A stretch of DNA of 55,695 bases from Bacteroidales bacterium (GTDB lineage Bacteria; Bacteroidota; Bacteroidia; Bacteroidales; VadinHA17), in assembly GCA_025358455.1 (NCBI GenBank), contig JANYJP010000027.1, forward strand, positions 1-55,695. The letters are read 5' to 3'. Made by a program: the position numbers and the translations under genes. The notes under the pieces were generated by a model. It ran no database searches, was not told the origin of the DNA, and saw nothing but the letters and a program-made list of their open reading frames with translations. Below are positions 16,550 through 26,390 of this stretch, piece by piece; position 1 is the stretch's first letter; every line of letters begins with the position of its first letter.

Positions 16550-18721
16550 ATGATAAAATTCGTTAAACACTCATTATTTTTTCTTTCTTTTCTCCTTTTT
16601 TTGCCAGTTACTTATGGACAGGTACAAGTCTCTTTTAACGAAAGTGTCACAGAAAAATTCATGAATTATTGCCAGGCAATACCCTGGGAGGAAATATATG
16701 TTCATACCGACAGGGAAGAATACATTGCCGGAGAAGATATCTGGTATAATATTTATTTGATAGACAGACAGAGCAGCAAGCCTTCATCAAACAGCAAGAT
16801 TGCATATTTTGAACTGCTTAATCACGATAATCGTCCTGTTGTCCAGGAACGTATCAGACTTGAAGGGGGATATGGACCAGGACAAATTGTTTTACCCGAT
16901 ACCTTAAGCTCGGGTAATTATACTCTCAGAGTCTATACTAACTGGATGAGAAATTTTCTTCCTTCAAATTGCTACCTGAAGAATATAAACATTTATAATG
17001 CGATAACTACAAGGGCATCAGCAGGCAGAATAAGTCAGGGACCTTTTGAAAGCGATGCTGTTAAGAATTCGATAATATCTTCCGAACCGGGTTTTTCTCA
17101 GGAAGTCAATAACCTTAATCCGGATACTCTTAGGATTTTATTTACTGCTGATAAAAACTTCCGTACAGTTAACGGCAGCATTTGTCACCTTTTCATTCAA
17201 TCCCACGGAATTATAGATTTATCTGCAACTGTTTCATTGTTAGGTACTAATACAAGAGTCGCTATACCTAAAAATATGTTAAAAGCCGGTATAAGTCAAA
17301 TTACCACTTTCAATGCCGGTGGAAAACCCATGGCTGAGAGGTACATTTATATTCCTGTCAAAGAGGATCAGAATATTAAACTTAGCTTTGTAGACAGCTG
17401 TAATTTAAGAAGCAAGGTATCCCTCCGATTTGAATTTGATAAAAAGAATATTACCTCTTTAAATGGTGCAAATTTCAGCATCTCTGTTGCGCCCGGACTG
17501 AATGTGAATAAGACCCCTGATCTGACCGGCTATATGATCTTTGGATCAGAGTTCGGAATCATTCCTGATGAGATAAGGAATTGTGATTTAAATAAAGTGT
17601 CTCCTGAAGTTCTCGATAAGTTTCTTCTGACTTTGAAGAGTAATTGGATCGACTGGAAGGCTATATTATCAGAAAAATTTCCACTAACAAAGTATAAAGC
17701 CGAAAATGAAAACCATTTCCTTTATGGCAAGCTGGTTAATAAGAATATTCAATCTGCAGATTCGGGTAAATTTGTATTAATGTCTACCCCCGGGAAAGTG
17801 GCTTCTTTTCAATATGCTATAACGGATAAAAACGGTAATTTTAGTTTCAATATTCCAATAAATGAAGAGGTAAATGACATTGTAGTTCAACCTGAAGAGG
17901 TTAATAAGAATAACTCTGTCATAATTGAGTCGTCATTTTCTGAAGAATATCTATCCGTGGAAAACTCCTCTGATTCATTGTTTACGGAATTCCCTCCATA
18001 CATTTCCAAATTGAGTGTTAACTACCAGGTGAGCAAGATTTATGGAACTTCTTATGCAGACTTTCCAGCTAAAAATTTAATTCCGTCAATTAAAACAAAA
18101 AGATTCTACGGTAAACCCGATATTGAACTGTTATTAAGTGATTATATAAAACTGCCTGTAATGTCCGAGGTGTTTTTCGAAATTTTGCCTGGTGTCTTTT
18201 TGAAAAACAAAAAATCAAATTTTGAAATAACTATTGCAGATCCTTATACCAATGTAGTATATAAAAATCCGCCTGTTTTATTTATTGATGGTGTGAAAAT
18301 AGATGATGCAGGATTAATAGCTGGTCTTGATCCTGAGATTGTTGAAAGAATAGATGTAGTAAAAGAAAAGTATATTGTAGGTGATTATTTGTTCTATGGA
18401 TTGGTAAATGTTATTACAAAAGCGGGTGATTTTAGCGTTGTAACACTGCCTGATTATGCAATCAGGCTTCAATACAAAGTGATTGATCCCGTTAACACGT
18501 TTAAATCTATCGAATATTCGACGGCTGCAATAAAAGAAAGCAGGATTCCCGATTTCAGGAATACCCTGTACTGGAATCCTTCAGTTAAGACAGGCGTCGA
18601 TAATAAGGCCAGCGTTGATTTCTGGTCATCTGATTTTGCTACTGGTTACGATATTAATATAAATGGAATTACCTCCGATGGTAAGCTCATTTCGATAAAG
18701 AAGCATATCAAAGTAAAGTAA
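16550..18721 (+). CDS. MG2-domain exported protein with C-terminal TonB-plug-like segment
   Basis: 723 residues with a signal peptide (about 1-23, ending VTYGQ). Residues about 48-150 form a macroglobulin MG2-like domain (EIYVHTDREEYIAGEDIWYN, then SGNYTLRVYTNWM). The middle is beta-rich. Residues about 570-640 look like part of a TonB plug (PPVLFIDGVKIDD, then EIVERIDVVKEKY and GLVNVITKAG), yet no beta barrel follows. Similar proteins occur beside DUF4249/TonB receptor pairs in Bacteroidota. A role in handling large substrates or proteins at the outer membrane is a guess. It is the last gene of the operon, 16 bases after DUF4249. Confidence 0.82.
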   Translation: MIKFVKHSLFFLSFLLFLPVTYGQVQVSFNESVTEKFMNYCQAIPWEEIYVHTDREEYIAGEDIWYNIYLIDRQSSKPSSNSKIAYFELLNHDNRPVVQERIRLEGGYGPGQIVLPDTLSSGNYTLRVYTNWMRNFLPSNCYLKNINIYNAITTRASAGRISQGPFESDAVKNSIISSEPGFSQEVNNLNPDTLRILFTADKNFRTVNGSICHLFIQSHGIIDLSATVSLLGTNTRVAIPKNMLKAGISQITTFNAGGKPMAERYIYIPVKEDQNIKLSFVDSCNLRSKVSLRFEFDKKNITSLNGANFSISVAPGLNVNKTPDLTGYMIFGSEFGIIPDEIRNCDLNKVSPEVLDKFLLTLKSNWIDWKAILSEKFPLTKYKAENENHFLYGKLVNKNIQSADSGKFVLMSTPGKVASFQYAITDKNGNFSFNIPINEEVNDIVVQPEEVNKNNSVIIESSFSEEYLSVENSSDSLFTEFPPYISKLSVNYQVSKIYGTSYADFPAKNLIPSIKTKRFYGKPDIELLLSDYIKLPVMSEVFFEILPGVFLKNKKSNFEITIADPYTNVVYKNPPVLFIDGVKIDDAGLIAGLDPEIVERIDVVKEKYIVGDYLFYGLVNVITKAGDFSVVTLPDYAIRLQYKVIDPVNTFKSIEYSTAAIKESRIPDFRNTLYWNPSVKTGVDNKASVDFWSSDFATGYDININGITSDGKLISIKKHIKVK

Positions 18722-18731
18722 AACGTATCAA

Positions 18732-18793
18732 ATGCCACAAACACGAAGAAAGTTCATCGCATCTATAGCGGTCGCTGGTGCTTCGATCCCGTT
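18732..18793 (+). pseudogene. 5' fragment of a Tat-exported protein gene
   Basis: From the ATG at 18732 the sequence encodes MPQTRRKFIASIAVAGASIP, a standard twin-arginine signal (RRKFI, then a hydrophobic Ala-rich stretch). After about 20 codons the frame runs straight into the 3' end of deoC on the opposite strand, so the mature protein is missing. This is the stump of a Tat-secreted enzyme gene cut by a rearrangement. Which enzyme it was cannot be told. Confidence 0.7.
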
Positions 18794-19507
18794 TTATTTG
18801 ATAAATCTTTGCTTGGCTTCTTCCAGCATCTTTTCAGTTGCTGTAGCCCCTGAACGTGTTGCCCCGGCTGCTTTCATCTTGAGCAGATCATCAAGTGTAC
18901 GAACACCCCCGGCGCATTTAACCTGTACCTTTGGTCCGGAATGTTTCCTCATCAGTTCGATATCCGGAAGAGTGGCTCCTTTATAATTATATTCACCATC
19001 TTGCTGTTTTACGAAACCATAACCTGTTGATGTTTTTACAAAATCAGCGCCAACCCGGGTACATATTTCACACAGTCTGATTTTGTCTTCAGTTTTGGTA
19101 ACAAAGTCGGTTTCGAATATCACTTTCACAATGGCTTTATGCTTATGACTGGCCTCAGTTACTGCTTTTATCTCCGTTTCTACATATTCCCATTCTCCTC
19201 CAAGTGCCTTGCCAATGTTGATCACCATATCAATTTCGACTGCACCATCATTGCAAGCCTTTTCAGTTTCAAACACTTTCACTTCAGTTGAACTGTTCCC
19301 ATGTGGAAATCCGATAACGCAGCCTACCTTAACATCCGACCCCTTCAGACAATCTTTTGCCAGTTTTACAGCATAGGGTTTAACACAAACCGATGCCACA
19401 TCACACTTTTTTGCAACATCGCACTCCCTGATCAGATCTTCATCTGTCATGGTAGGATGAAGTATCGAGTGATCAATCATTTTCGCAATATCTTTTACAG
19501 TTATCAT
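18794..19507 (-). CDS. deoC: deoxyribose-phosphate aldolase
   Basis: 237-residue class I aldolase that cleaves 2-deoxy-D-ribose 5-phosphate to glyceraldehyde 3-phosphate and acetaldehyde. The Schiff-base Lys158 is in VGADFVKTSTGYG, the second active-site lysine Lys197 is in KVQVKCAGGVR, and Asp93 is in EIDMVINIG. Length and motifs are normal and the gene looks intact. On the minus strand a near-consensus TATCTTCG at 19527-19534 could be its -7 element. Its neighbours are fragments and repeats, so it appears to be a single-gene unit. Confidence 0.95.
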   Translation of the reverse strand: MITVKDIAKMIDHSILHPTMTDEDLIRECDVAKKCDVASVCVKPYAVKLAKDCLKGSDVKVGCVIGFPHGNSSTEVKVFETEKACNDGAVEIDMVINIGKALGGEWEYVETEIKAVTEASHKHKAIVKVIFETDFVTKTEDKIRLCEICTRVGADFVKTSTGYGFVKQQDGEYNYKGATLPDIELMRKHSGPKVQVKCAGGVRTLDDLLKMKAAGATRSGATATEKMLEEAKQRFIK

Positions 19508-19588
19508 ATATTTGGATTAAGTTTCACGAAGATACCATAAAAATTTGCGCACCAGAGGTTAATGAAAATTAGAATTCTAATGATTCCT

Positions 19589-19632
19589 ATTACTTGAAGC
19601 GGAATGAGGAATCTCCCGATCCCATTACAGTA
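19589..19632. repeat. dispersed repeat, copy 1 (GCGGAATGAGGAATCTCCCG core)
   Basis: Shares with the copy at 19735-19780 the pattern ATTAnT...GCGGrATGAGGrATCTCCCGnTCCCrTTACAG-like sequence, with r for A or G. The core forms a short hairpin (GCGGGA/TCCCGC in the better conserved copy). Confidence 0.65.
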
Positions 19633-19734
19633 CCAATTCTGTAGAATCATTTTTGGTCACCAACTAAAGCTGAGTACTAGATTGTATGGTGATAATACAA
19701 GTATCAGATAATGTTTGACTTATAATATGTTGTC

Positions 19735-19780
19735 ATTAGTAATAGAGCGGGATGAGGGATCTCCCGCTCCCGTAACAGAA
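19735..19780. repeat. dispersed repeat, copy 2, at pectinesterase breakpoint
   Basis: GCGGGATGAGGGATCTCCCG followed by CTCCCGTAACAG. The 6-bp arms GCGGGA and TCCCGC flank a 9-base loop. Its right edge is within about ten bases of the point where the truncated pectinesterase frame begins. Confidence 0.7.
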
Positions 19781-19788
19781 CTATCAAA

Positions 19789-20115
19789 AACCGGCTAACG
19801 GCGCCTGAGGGAGTGCAGAAGGTTTATCTGGGTCGCCCATGGCGTGCTTTTGCAAAAGTGTTTTTTTTAAACTGCGAGCTTGGTGCGCACATTATTCCGG
19901 AAGGCTGGTCAAACTGGATAGACACTTCACGTGATAAAACTGCTTTTTTTGCTGAATATGGAAGTACCGGTCCGGGGGCTGATTATTCAAAAAGAGTGAA
20001 ATGGAGCCATAACCTTTCAAAAAAACAGGAAGCATATTATTCATTAAAAAATATCCTTGCTACTGAAATCATCAATGAAAAAAGCGTTCAGGATTGGATT
20101 CAGGGTAATTACTAA
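19789..20115 (+). pseudogene. C-terminal third of a pectinesterase (CE8), truncated
   Basis: About 108 codons, in frame from at least 19789 to the stop at 20115, read NRLTAPEGVQKVYLGRPWR, AKVFFLNCELG, IPEGWSNW and FFAEYGSTGPGA. This is the C-terminal part of the CE8 right-handed beta-helix, including the conserved LGRPW arginine-tryptophan motif. The catalytic aspartates, the signal peptide and roughly 200 residues are absent. No good start codon exists (only a GTG at 19813). The break falls directly after a repeat copy. A working enzyme would demethylate pectin; this fragment should be inactive. Confidence 0.8.
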
Positions 20116-20354
20116 GTTCTTTCCCGGTTTACACACATTATGCTAGCATTTCAATTTTATTATTTGTTTCCGTAATGCCTGGTAATCATACCGGTTTGCT
20201 GAATACATGATAAATGTCATGAATTCGGGTTCTGTTTAACTATCCATTATAACTTGTACAACGGTATTTAAATTCTTTTGACTTTAAAAAAGTGATAGAA
20301 AATATCGGTTTGATATTTATATAAACATCCTGAAAAGTTCATTTTAACTATAAT

Positions 20355-21536
20355 ATGTTCACTAATTCTGTTAATTTTGCGACAAATATTATAATATCAG
20401 GCATAAATAATAATAAATTGAAAAACGACAAACCGGAATTTAGCCGGATTACAATTAAGGTTGGTAGTAATGTTATTACCCAAAGCGATGGTTCTCTCAA
20501 TGATGGAAGGATATTGAGGATCGTTGAAGATGTTGCTGTACTTAACAAGCAGGGCTTTGAAGTTATTCTCATCTCATCAGGTGCTGTCGCCGCTGGTAGG
20601 GGTGAGGTGCACCCATCGAAAAAAACGAATATTATAGCTGCCAAACAGGTTTGGGCAGCAATTGGTCAGGTAAAACTTATGTCAAGTTACCAGTTTCTGT
20701 TCGGGAAATATGGTATTCAGGCAGGTCAGTTACTTGCAACCAAGGAGAGTTTCAGAGATCGGAGGCATTACCTGAATATGAAAAACTGTATTTCTGCAAT
20801 GCTTGAAAATCATGTTTTGCCGATAGTTAATGAAAATGACACTATCTCTATAAATGAACTAATGTTCACAGATAATGACGAATTATCAGGCTTGATTTCA
20901 TCAATGATGGATTGTCAGTCGCTTATAATCCTTTCGAATGTTGATGGCATCTATAATGGTGATCCTGGCTTACCAGGCACAGAACTTATAACACGGATTG
21001 ATAAGGATTCTGAAAACCCCGAGAAATATATTTCATCAGTAAAATCAGGCTTCGGAAGAGGTGGGATGTCTACAAAATGTTCTGTTGCAAGGAAACTGGC
21101 AACTCATGGAATTGATGTTTTTATTGCGAACGGGACAAGGGACGCTATAATATCTGATATTGTAAGAGGAAAGCCAGTTCCTTATACACATTTTGTTGCA
21201 GAAAGTAAAAGGGAGACTGGTGTGAAAAAGTGGCTTTCACATTCCGACACTTTCGCCAAGGGTGCAGTTATAATCAATAGTGGGGCCAGAGAAGCGTTAC
21301 TTGGAGATAAAGCAACAAGCCTGCTGATGATTGGTATAACTTCAGTCAAAGGGGTTTTTAAGAGTGGTGATATCGTAAGAATTGTTGATGTGGATGGACA
21401 TAATATCGGATTAGGTAAATGCCAGTTTGATTCTAAAAAGACTGAACAAAATATTGGTAAAAAGTTAAATAAACCATTTATTCATTATGACTATCTTGTT
21501 ATTAATGAGAAGAATAAGTACAACGTTCAGGTATAA
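20355..21536 (+). CDS. proB: glutamate 5-kinase
   Basis: 393 residues. Catalyses ATP-dependent phosphorylation of L-glutamate, the first step of proline synthesis. The amino-acid-kinase domain begins at about residue 30 (RITIKVGSNVIT) and includes ISSGAVAAGR and PIVNENDTISINE. A C-terminal PUA domain (about 290-370, KGAVIINSGAREALL) is present. The 30-residue N-terminal extension is unusual; a TTG at 20418 would remove most of it, but ATG at 20355 is the only ATG before the domain. It heads a six-gene operon with gaps of 2-29 bases or overlaps. Confidence 0.93.
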   Translation: MFTNSVNFATNIIISGINNNKLKNDKPEFSRITIKVGSNVITQSDGSLNDGRILRIVEDVAVLNKQGFEVILISSGAVAAGRGEVHPSKKTNIIAAKQVWAAIGQVKLMSSYQFLFGKYGIQAGQLLATKESFRDRRHYLNMKNCISAMLENHVLPIVNENDTISINELMFTDNDELSGLISSMMDCQSLIILSNVDGIYNGDPGLPGTELITRIDKDSENPEKYISSVKSGFGRGGMSTKCSVARKLATHGIDVFIANGTRDAIISDIVRGKPVPYTHFVAESKRETGVKKWLSHSDTFAKGAVIINSGAREALLGDKATSLLMIGITSVKGVFKSGDIVRIVDVDGHNIGLGKCQFDSKKTEQNIGKKLNKPFIHYDYLVINEKNKYNVQV

Positions 21537-21565
21537 ACACGAAATATTAAATTTTCAGATATAAA

Positions 21566-22813
21566 ATGAATTGTATCCCGGTTTTTAAAAAAGTGAAATT
21601 AGCCAGCCATAAACTTATTATGCTGGAAGCGGATACCATTAACAAGATACTAGTTATGGTTGCTGATGCAGCTGTTGCTAATAAAGCATTCATTCTTGAG
21701 GAAAATAAAAAGGATCTGGATAATATGCATAATTCTGATCCGAACTATGACCGTTTACTTCTTACCTCCGAACGGATTGACCAAATTGCTTCTGATATAC
21801 ATAATGTTGCTTCTCTTCCCGATCCTGTTGACCAGGTAATTTTGAAGACCAGGATGCAAAACGGATTGATGATTTCAAAAGTGACGGTTCCTTTCGGTGT
21901 TATCGGTGTAATTTATGAGGCACGTCCGAATGTTACCTTCGATGTGTTTTCACTTTGTTTCAAATCAGGGAATGCCTGTATTCTGAAAGGAGGAAGCGAT
22001 GCAATACACTCAAACAAAGCAATTGTTGAGATAATAAAGACTGTATTAAAAAATAACGGAATTGATCAGAATACAGTTGCTCTTTTGCCTCCCGGCCGCG
22101 ATGAAACCGTGCAATTACTAAATGCCCGCAAATATATTGATCTGATAATCCCGAGAGGCAGCAGAGGTCTGATTGACTATGTCAGAGAAAATGCCTCAGT
22201 TCCGGTTATAGAAACAGGCGCGGGAATCTGTCACACTTATTTTGATGAATCAGGTGATAAAGAAAAGGGAAGGGAAATTATATACAATGCTAAAACACGA
22301 AGAGTAAGTGTCTGTAATGCACTTGATTGTCTGATAGTTCATAAAAGTCGCCTTGATGATCTTGATTATCTGGTCGGACTTTGTTCTGGTTCCAAAGTTG
22401 TAATTTTTGCCGATGATCTGGCTTTCAAAGCATTAAAAGGGAAATATCCGTCAGAATTACTTCAGAAAGCTACAAAAGAATCATTTGGGAATGAGTTCCT
22501 TTCCTATAAAATGTCCATCAAAACAGTTGATTCGTTTAAAAAGGCTCTGGCTCACATTTCTGACTATGGTTCAAAGCATAGCGAAGCCATTATTTCAGAG
22601 AACATTAATACAATTCAATTGTTTAATAAATTGGTTGATGCTTCATCCGTTTTTTCAAATACATCGACGGCATTTACTGATGGGGTCCAATTCGGACTTG
22701 GAGCTGAAATTGGTATCTCTACTCAGAAATTACATGCACGGGGACCAATGGCCCTTGAAGCTCTTACAACTTATAAATGGATTATTCAGGGTGACGGACA
22801 GGTTCGTATATAA
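21566..22813 (+). CDS. proA: gamma-glutamyl phosphate reductase
   Basis: 415-residue NADPH-dependent aldehyde dehydrogenase-fold enzyme that turns gamma-glutamyl phosphate into glutamate semialdehyde. The family segment [16 protein letters not shown] is near residue 110-125 and the catalytic cysteine is Cys250 in [11 protein letters not shown]. It directly follows proB (29 bases) and is followed by aconitase after 19 bases. proC, the last proline step, is not in the window. Confidence 0.95.
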   Translation: MNCIPVFKKVKLASHKLIMLEADTINKILVMVADAAVANKAFILEENKKDLDNMHNSDPNYDRLLLTSERIDQIASDIHNVASLPDPVDQVILKTRMQNGLMISKVTVPFGVIGVIYEARPNVTFDVFSLCFKSGNACILKGGSDAIHSNKAIVEIIKTVLKNNGIDQNTVALLPPGRDETVQLLNARKYIDLIIPRGSRGLIDYVRENASVPVIETGAGICHTYFDESGDKEKGREIIYNAKTRRVSVCNALDCLIVHKSRLDDLDYLVGLCSGSKVVIFADDLAFKALKGKYPSELLQKATKESFGNEFLSYKMSIKTVDSFKKALAHISDYGSKHSEAIISENINTIQLFNKLVDASSVFSNTSTAFTDGVQFGLGAEIGISTQKLHARGPMALEALTTYKWIIQGDGQVRI

Positions 22814-22832
22814 ATAGATAAATAAAATCCAT

Positions 22833-25103
22833 ATGATATTTGATTTCGAAATGATTAAGACTTTTTACAGGGACCTGCCGGGAAAAATCGCGGGGATCAG
22901 GAATACTCTTGGCCGTCCACTTACACTGAGTGAGAAAATTCTGTACAGCCATCTTTTTGGACAACAGGAAAAAGCATTTTTTGAACGGGGTATTGATTAT
23001 GTGGATTTTGCTCCCGACAGGGTTGCTATGCAGGATGCCACTGCTCAAATGGCTATGCTTCAGTTTATGATGGCAGGAAGAGATCACAGTGCTGTTCCTG
23101 CCTCTGTTCATTGCGATCACCTAATTCTGGCAAAATCAGGAGCCGTCAAAGACCTTGAATCTGCCGGTGTAACAAATAAAGAAGTATATGATTTTTTAAG
23201 TTCATCATGTAATAAATATAATATTGATTTCTGGAACCCGGGTGCAGGTATTATTCATCAGATTGTTCTTGAAAACTATGCATTTCCCGGAGGAATGATG
23301 ATAGGAACCGATTCTCATACTCCTAATGCCGGGGGTCTTGGAATGATAGCCATTGGAGTGGGCGGCGCTGACGCTGTTGATGTGATGGCAGGCATGGGAT
23401 GGGAATTGAAATTTCCCAAAATGATAGGTATTAAGCTAACCGGCAGATTAAGTGGTTGGACATCATCAAAAGATATAATACTGAAACTGACAGGCTTGCT
23501 GACTGTCAAAGGTGGAACTGGTTCTGTAATTGAATATTTCGGGGAGGGAGCTGAATCACTTTCCTGCACAGGGAAAGCAACAATTTGTAATATGGGCGCT
23601 GAAACAGGAGCCACCTGTTCTATTTTCAGTTTTGACAGTTCTATGAAAGACTACCTTTCAGCAACTGGAAGAAAAGATGTGGCTGAGCTGGCCTCCCGGA
23701 ACAGAGATCATCTGATGGCCGATCCTGAAGTCTATTCTTCTCCTGAAAAATTTTATGATCAGTATCTTGAAATAAATCTTTCTGAACTTGAGCCTTATAT
23801 TAATGGTCCTTTTACGCCTGACACTGCCACTCCAATTTCCAAAATGAAGGCTGAAGCAGAAAAGAACGGATGGCCTGTTGATGTTGAGGCAGGACTGATT
23901 GGGTCCTGTACGAACTCATCATACGAGGACCTTTCAAGAGCAGCTTCAGTGGTAAAGAATGCTTTGGCGTTAAATCTGGTAAGCCGGTCTGAATTCAAGA
24001 TCACGCCTGGTTCTGAACAAATACGTTCGATTGCCGAACGTGACGGTTTTCTGGAAACATTCAGGAAGATCGATGGAGAAATATTCGCAAACGCATGTGG
24101 CCCCTGCATTGGACAATGGGCACGTAAGGATGCTGAAAATAAGAAAGTCAATACTATTATCCATTCTTTTAACAGGAATTTTGCAAGGAGAACAGATGGG
24201 AATCCCAATACAAATGCTTTTGTTGCCTCCCCGGAAATAGTTACTGCTATTGCCATTTCAGGGAAGCTTACATTCAATCCCCTGACTGACACTTTGGTCA
24301 ACTCAAAAGGCATTGAGGTTATGTTATCTGAACCTCAGGGTATTAACTTGCCGCCTGATGGTTTTGGCACCATTGAAAAAGGATATCAGAAACCGGTCTT
24401 AAACAAAAATCTGAATGAAATATTAATTGCTCCGGGTTCTGACAGGTTGCAGCTGCTTACTCCGTTTAAAGAGTGGGATGGGCACGACCTTCTGGAACTT
24501 CCATTGTTGATCAAAGCAAAAGGGAAATGTACTACTGACCATATTTCTATGGCAGGTTTCTGGTTAAAATATCGCGGACACCTTGAAAATATTTCCGAAA
24601 ACTATATGATCGGAGCATTAAATTATTTCAATGGCCAGATCAATTTTGCATTAAATCAGTTAACAGGTGAATATGCGGCTGTTCCTGTTGTTGCCCGGGC
24701 TTATCGGGATGCCGGATCAGGTTCAATAGTAGTGGGAGAGGAGAATTTTGGTGAAGGATCATCACGGGAACATGCAGCTATGGAACCCAGATTTCTTGGT
24801 GTCAGGGTTTTACTGGTAAAATCTTTCGCCAGAATTCATGAGACAAACCTGAAAAAACAGGGCGTCCTTACTCTTACATTTTTAATCAAGGAAGACTATG
24901 AAAAGATACGGGAGGAGGATAAAATAAGTATATCCGGTCTTGGAAATTTAGTTCAGGGAAGCAGGGTTATTGTCACGCTTAATCATTCAGACGGGACAAC
25001 CGAAAAATTTCCGGCTACTCATTCCTATAACACCTCCCAGATTGAATGGTTTAAAGAGGGAAGTGCCTTGAACATAATTCGTAAATCAAACAAAAAAATA
25101 TGA
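22833..25103 (+). CDS. acn: aconitate hydratase
   Basis: 756 residues, typical of the mitochondrial-type aconitase found in Bacteroidota. The three 4Fe-4S ligands are Cys359 ([10 protein letters not shown]), Cys422 and Cys425 ([10 protein letters not shown]). Substrate-binding segments include [14 protein letters not shown] and, in the swivelling C-terminal domain, [15 protein letters not shown]. It isomerises citrate to isocitrate. Its last four bases overlap the start of the isocitrate dehydrogenase gene (ATGA at 25100), giving translational coupling. Confidence 0.95.
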   Translation: MIFDFEMIKTFYRDLPGKIAGIRNTLGRPLTLSEKILYSHLFGQQEKAFFERGIDYVDFAPDRVAMQDATAQMAMLQFMMAGRDHSAVPASVHCDHLILAKSGAVKDLESAGVTNKEVYDFLSSSCNKYNIDFWNPGAGIIHQIVLENYAFPGGMMIGTDSHTPNAGGLGMIAIGVGGADAVDVMAGMGWELKFPKMIGIKLTGRLSGWTSSKDIILKLTGLLTVKGGTGSVIEYFGEGAESLSCTGKATICNMGAETGATCSIFSFDSSMKDYLSATGRKDVAELASRNRDHLMADPEVYSSPEKFYDQYLEINLSELEPYINGPFTPDTATPISKMKAEAEKNGWPVDVEAGLIGSCTNSSYEDLSRAASVVKNALALNLVSRSEFKITPGSEQIRSIAERDGFLETFRKIDGEIFANACGPCIGQWARKDAENKKVNTIIHSFNRNFARRTDGNPNTNAFVASPEIVTAIAISGKLTFNPLTDTLVNSKGIEVMLSEPQGINLPPDGFGTIEKGYQKPVLNKNLNEILIAPGSDRLQLLTPFKEWDGHDLLELPLLIKAKGKCTTDHISMAGFWLKYRGHLENISENYMIGALNYFNGQINFALNQLTGEYAAVPVVARAYRDAGSGSIVVGEENFGEGSSREHAAMEPRFLGVRVLLVKSFARIHETNLKKQGVLTLTFLIKEDYEKIREEDKISISGLGNLVQGSRVIVTLNHSDGTTEKFPATHSYNTSQIEWFKEGSALNIIRKSNKKI

Positions 25104-26365
25104 TATCAGAAAAAATTCAGTTGATAAACGGGAAGTTGGTGGTACCGGAAAATCCGGTTATTCCTTTTATTGAGGGCGATGGAACCGGACCGGATATCTG
25201 GAAAGCATCAGTACGGGTGTTCGATGCCGCAGTTAAGAAGGCGTATAAGGGAAAGAAATCAATAGTATGGAAAGAGGTACTGGCCGGGGAAAAGGCCTTT
25301 AAGAAAACCGGCAACTGGATGCCGGAGGAGACTCTTACAGCTTTCAGGGAATATCTCGTTGGAATAAAGGGACCGCTAACAACTCCAATAGGTGAAGGGA
25401 TGCGCTCATTAAATGTGGCTTTACGCCAGATCCTTGATTTATATACCTGCTACAGACCGGTCAGGTACTTCAACGGAGTTCCCAGTCCGGTTAAAAATCC
25501 GGAAAGAGTAGACATGCACATTTACAGGGAAAATACAGAAGACATCTATGCCGGAATAGAATTCATGAATGGGAAACCTGAAACCGAAAAAGTCAGAAGA
25601 TTCTTAATTGACGAGATGGGTGTAAAATCGATACGATTCCCGAATACTTCCTCAATAGGTATTAAACCGGTTTCACTTGAAGGGACTGAACGTCTTGTGA
25701 GGCAGGCAATAAAATTTGCTATAAGTAAAAAGCTGCCGTCGGTAACTCTCGTTCATAAAGGAAACATTATGAAATTTACCGAAGGTTCTTTTATGAAGTG
25801 GGGGTATGCTCTCGCTGAAAGAGAATTCGGAAATGAAGTATTTACATGGCAGCAACATAAAAAGATTTCTGATAGTCAGGGCGCTGAAGCTGCGGACAAA
25901 CTTCTTAAACAAGCTGAAACTGCCGGTAAAGTAATAATTAAAGATGTTATTGCCGATGCATTTCTGCAACAGATACTTACACGGCCAGCCGAGTATTCTG
26001 TTATAGCCACTCTGAACCTTAACGGTGACTACATCTCTGATGCACTTGCAGCCATCGTCGGCGGAATTGGAATAGCTCCTGGTGCAAACATTAATTTTGA
26101 AACCGGGCATGCAATATTTGAAGCAACCCACGGTACTGCTCCAAAGTATGCTGATCAGGATAAAGTAAATCCGGGTTCTGTTATTCTTTCCGGGGCTCTT
26201 ATGTTTGATTATATTGGATGGAATGAGGTTGCAGAAAGTATTTATGCAAGCCTCGAACGAACAATACAAAGTAAAAAAGTTACCTACGATTTTCACCGTT
26301 TGATGGATAACGCCACATTACTTAAAACATCTGAATTTGCTGACGTTATTATCTCAAATATTTAA
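25100..26365 (+). CDS. icd: isocitrate dehydrogenase, NADP-type
   Basis: 421-residue homolog of the E. coli-type enzyme, which oxidatively decarboxylates isocitrate to 2-oxoglutarate. Substrate site segments are [10 protein letters not shown] and the [13 protein letters not shown] stretch. The cofactor segment [17 protein letters not shown] has the Lys-Tyr pair that marks NADP preference in the E. coli enzyme. The gene overlaps acn by four bases and precedes citrate synthase by 25 bases. Confidence 0.94.
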   Translation: MISEKIQLINGKLVVPENPVIPFIEGDGTGPDIWKASVRVFDAAVKKAYKGKKSIVWKEVLAGEKAFKKTGNWMPEETLTAFREYLVGIKGPLTTPIGEGMRSLNVALRQILDLYTCYRPVRYFNGVPSPVKNPERVDMHIYRENTEDIYAGIEFMNGKPETEKVRRFLIDEMGVKSIRFPNTSSIGIKPVSLEGTERLVRQAIKFAISKKLPSVTLVHKGNIMKFTEGSFMKWGYALAEREFGNEVFTWQQHKKISDSQGAEAADKLLKQAETAGKVIIKDVIADAFLQQILTRPAEYSVIATLNLNGDYISDALAAIVGGIGIAPGANINFETGHAIFEATHGTAPKYADQDKVNPGSVILSGALMFDYIGWNEVAESIYASLERTIQSKKVTYDFHRLMDNATLLKTSEFADVIISNI

Positions 26366-26390
26366 ACAAAACACCTAAATCTTAATTTTT

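Larger units (their letters stand above)
19508..19788. other. gene-free scar region with two repeat copies
   Basis: About 280 bases between deoC and the pectinesterase fragment. It contains two similar repeat units (19589-19632 and 19735-19780) and otherwise AT-rich sequence with no supported frame. Confidence 0.5.

Noticed and set aside
19301-19540. Plus-strand frames across deoC and similar long frames opposite other genes
   Set aside because: They are antisense shadows of well-supported genes, with no domains of their own.
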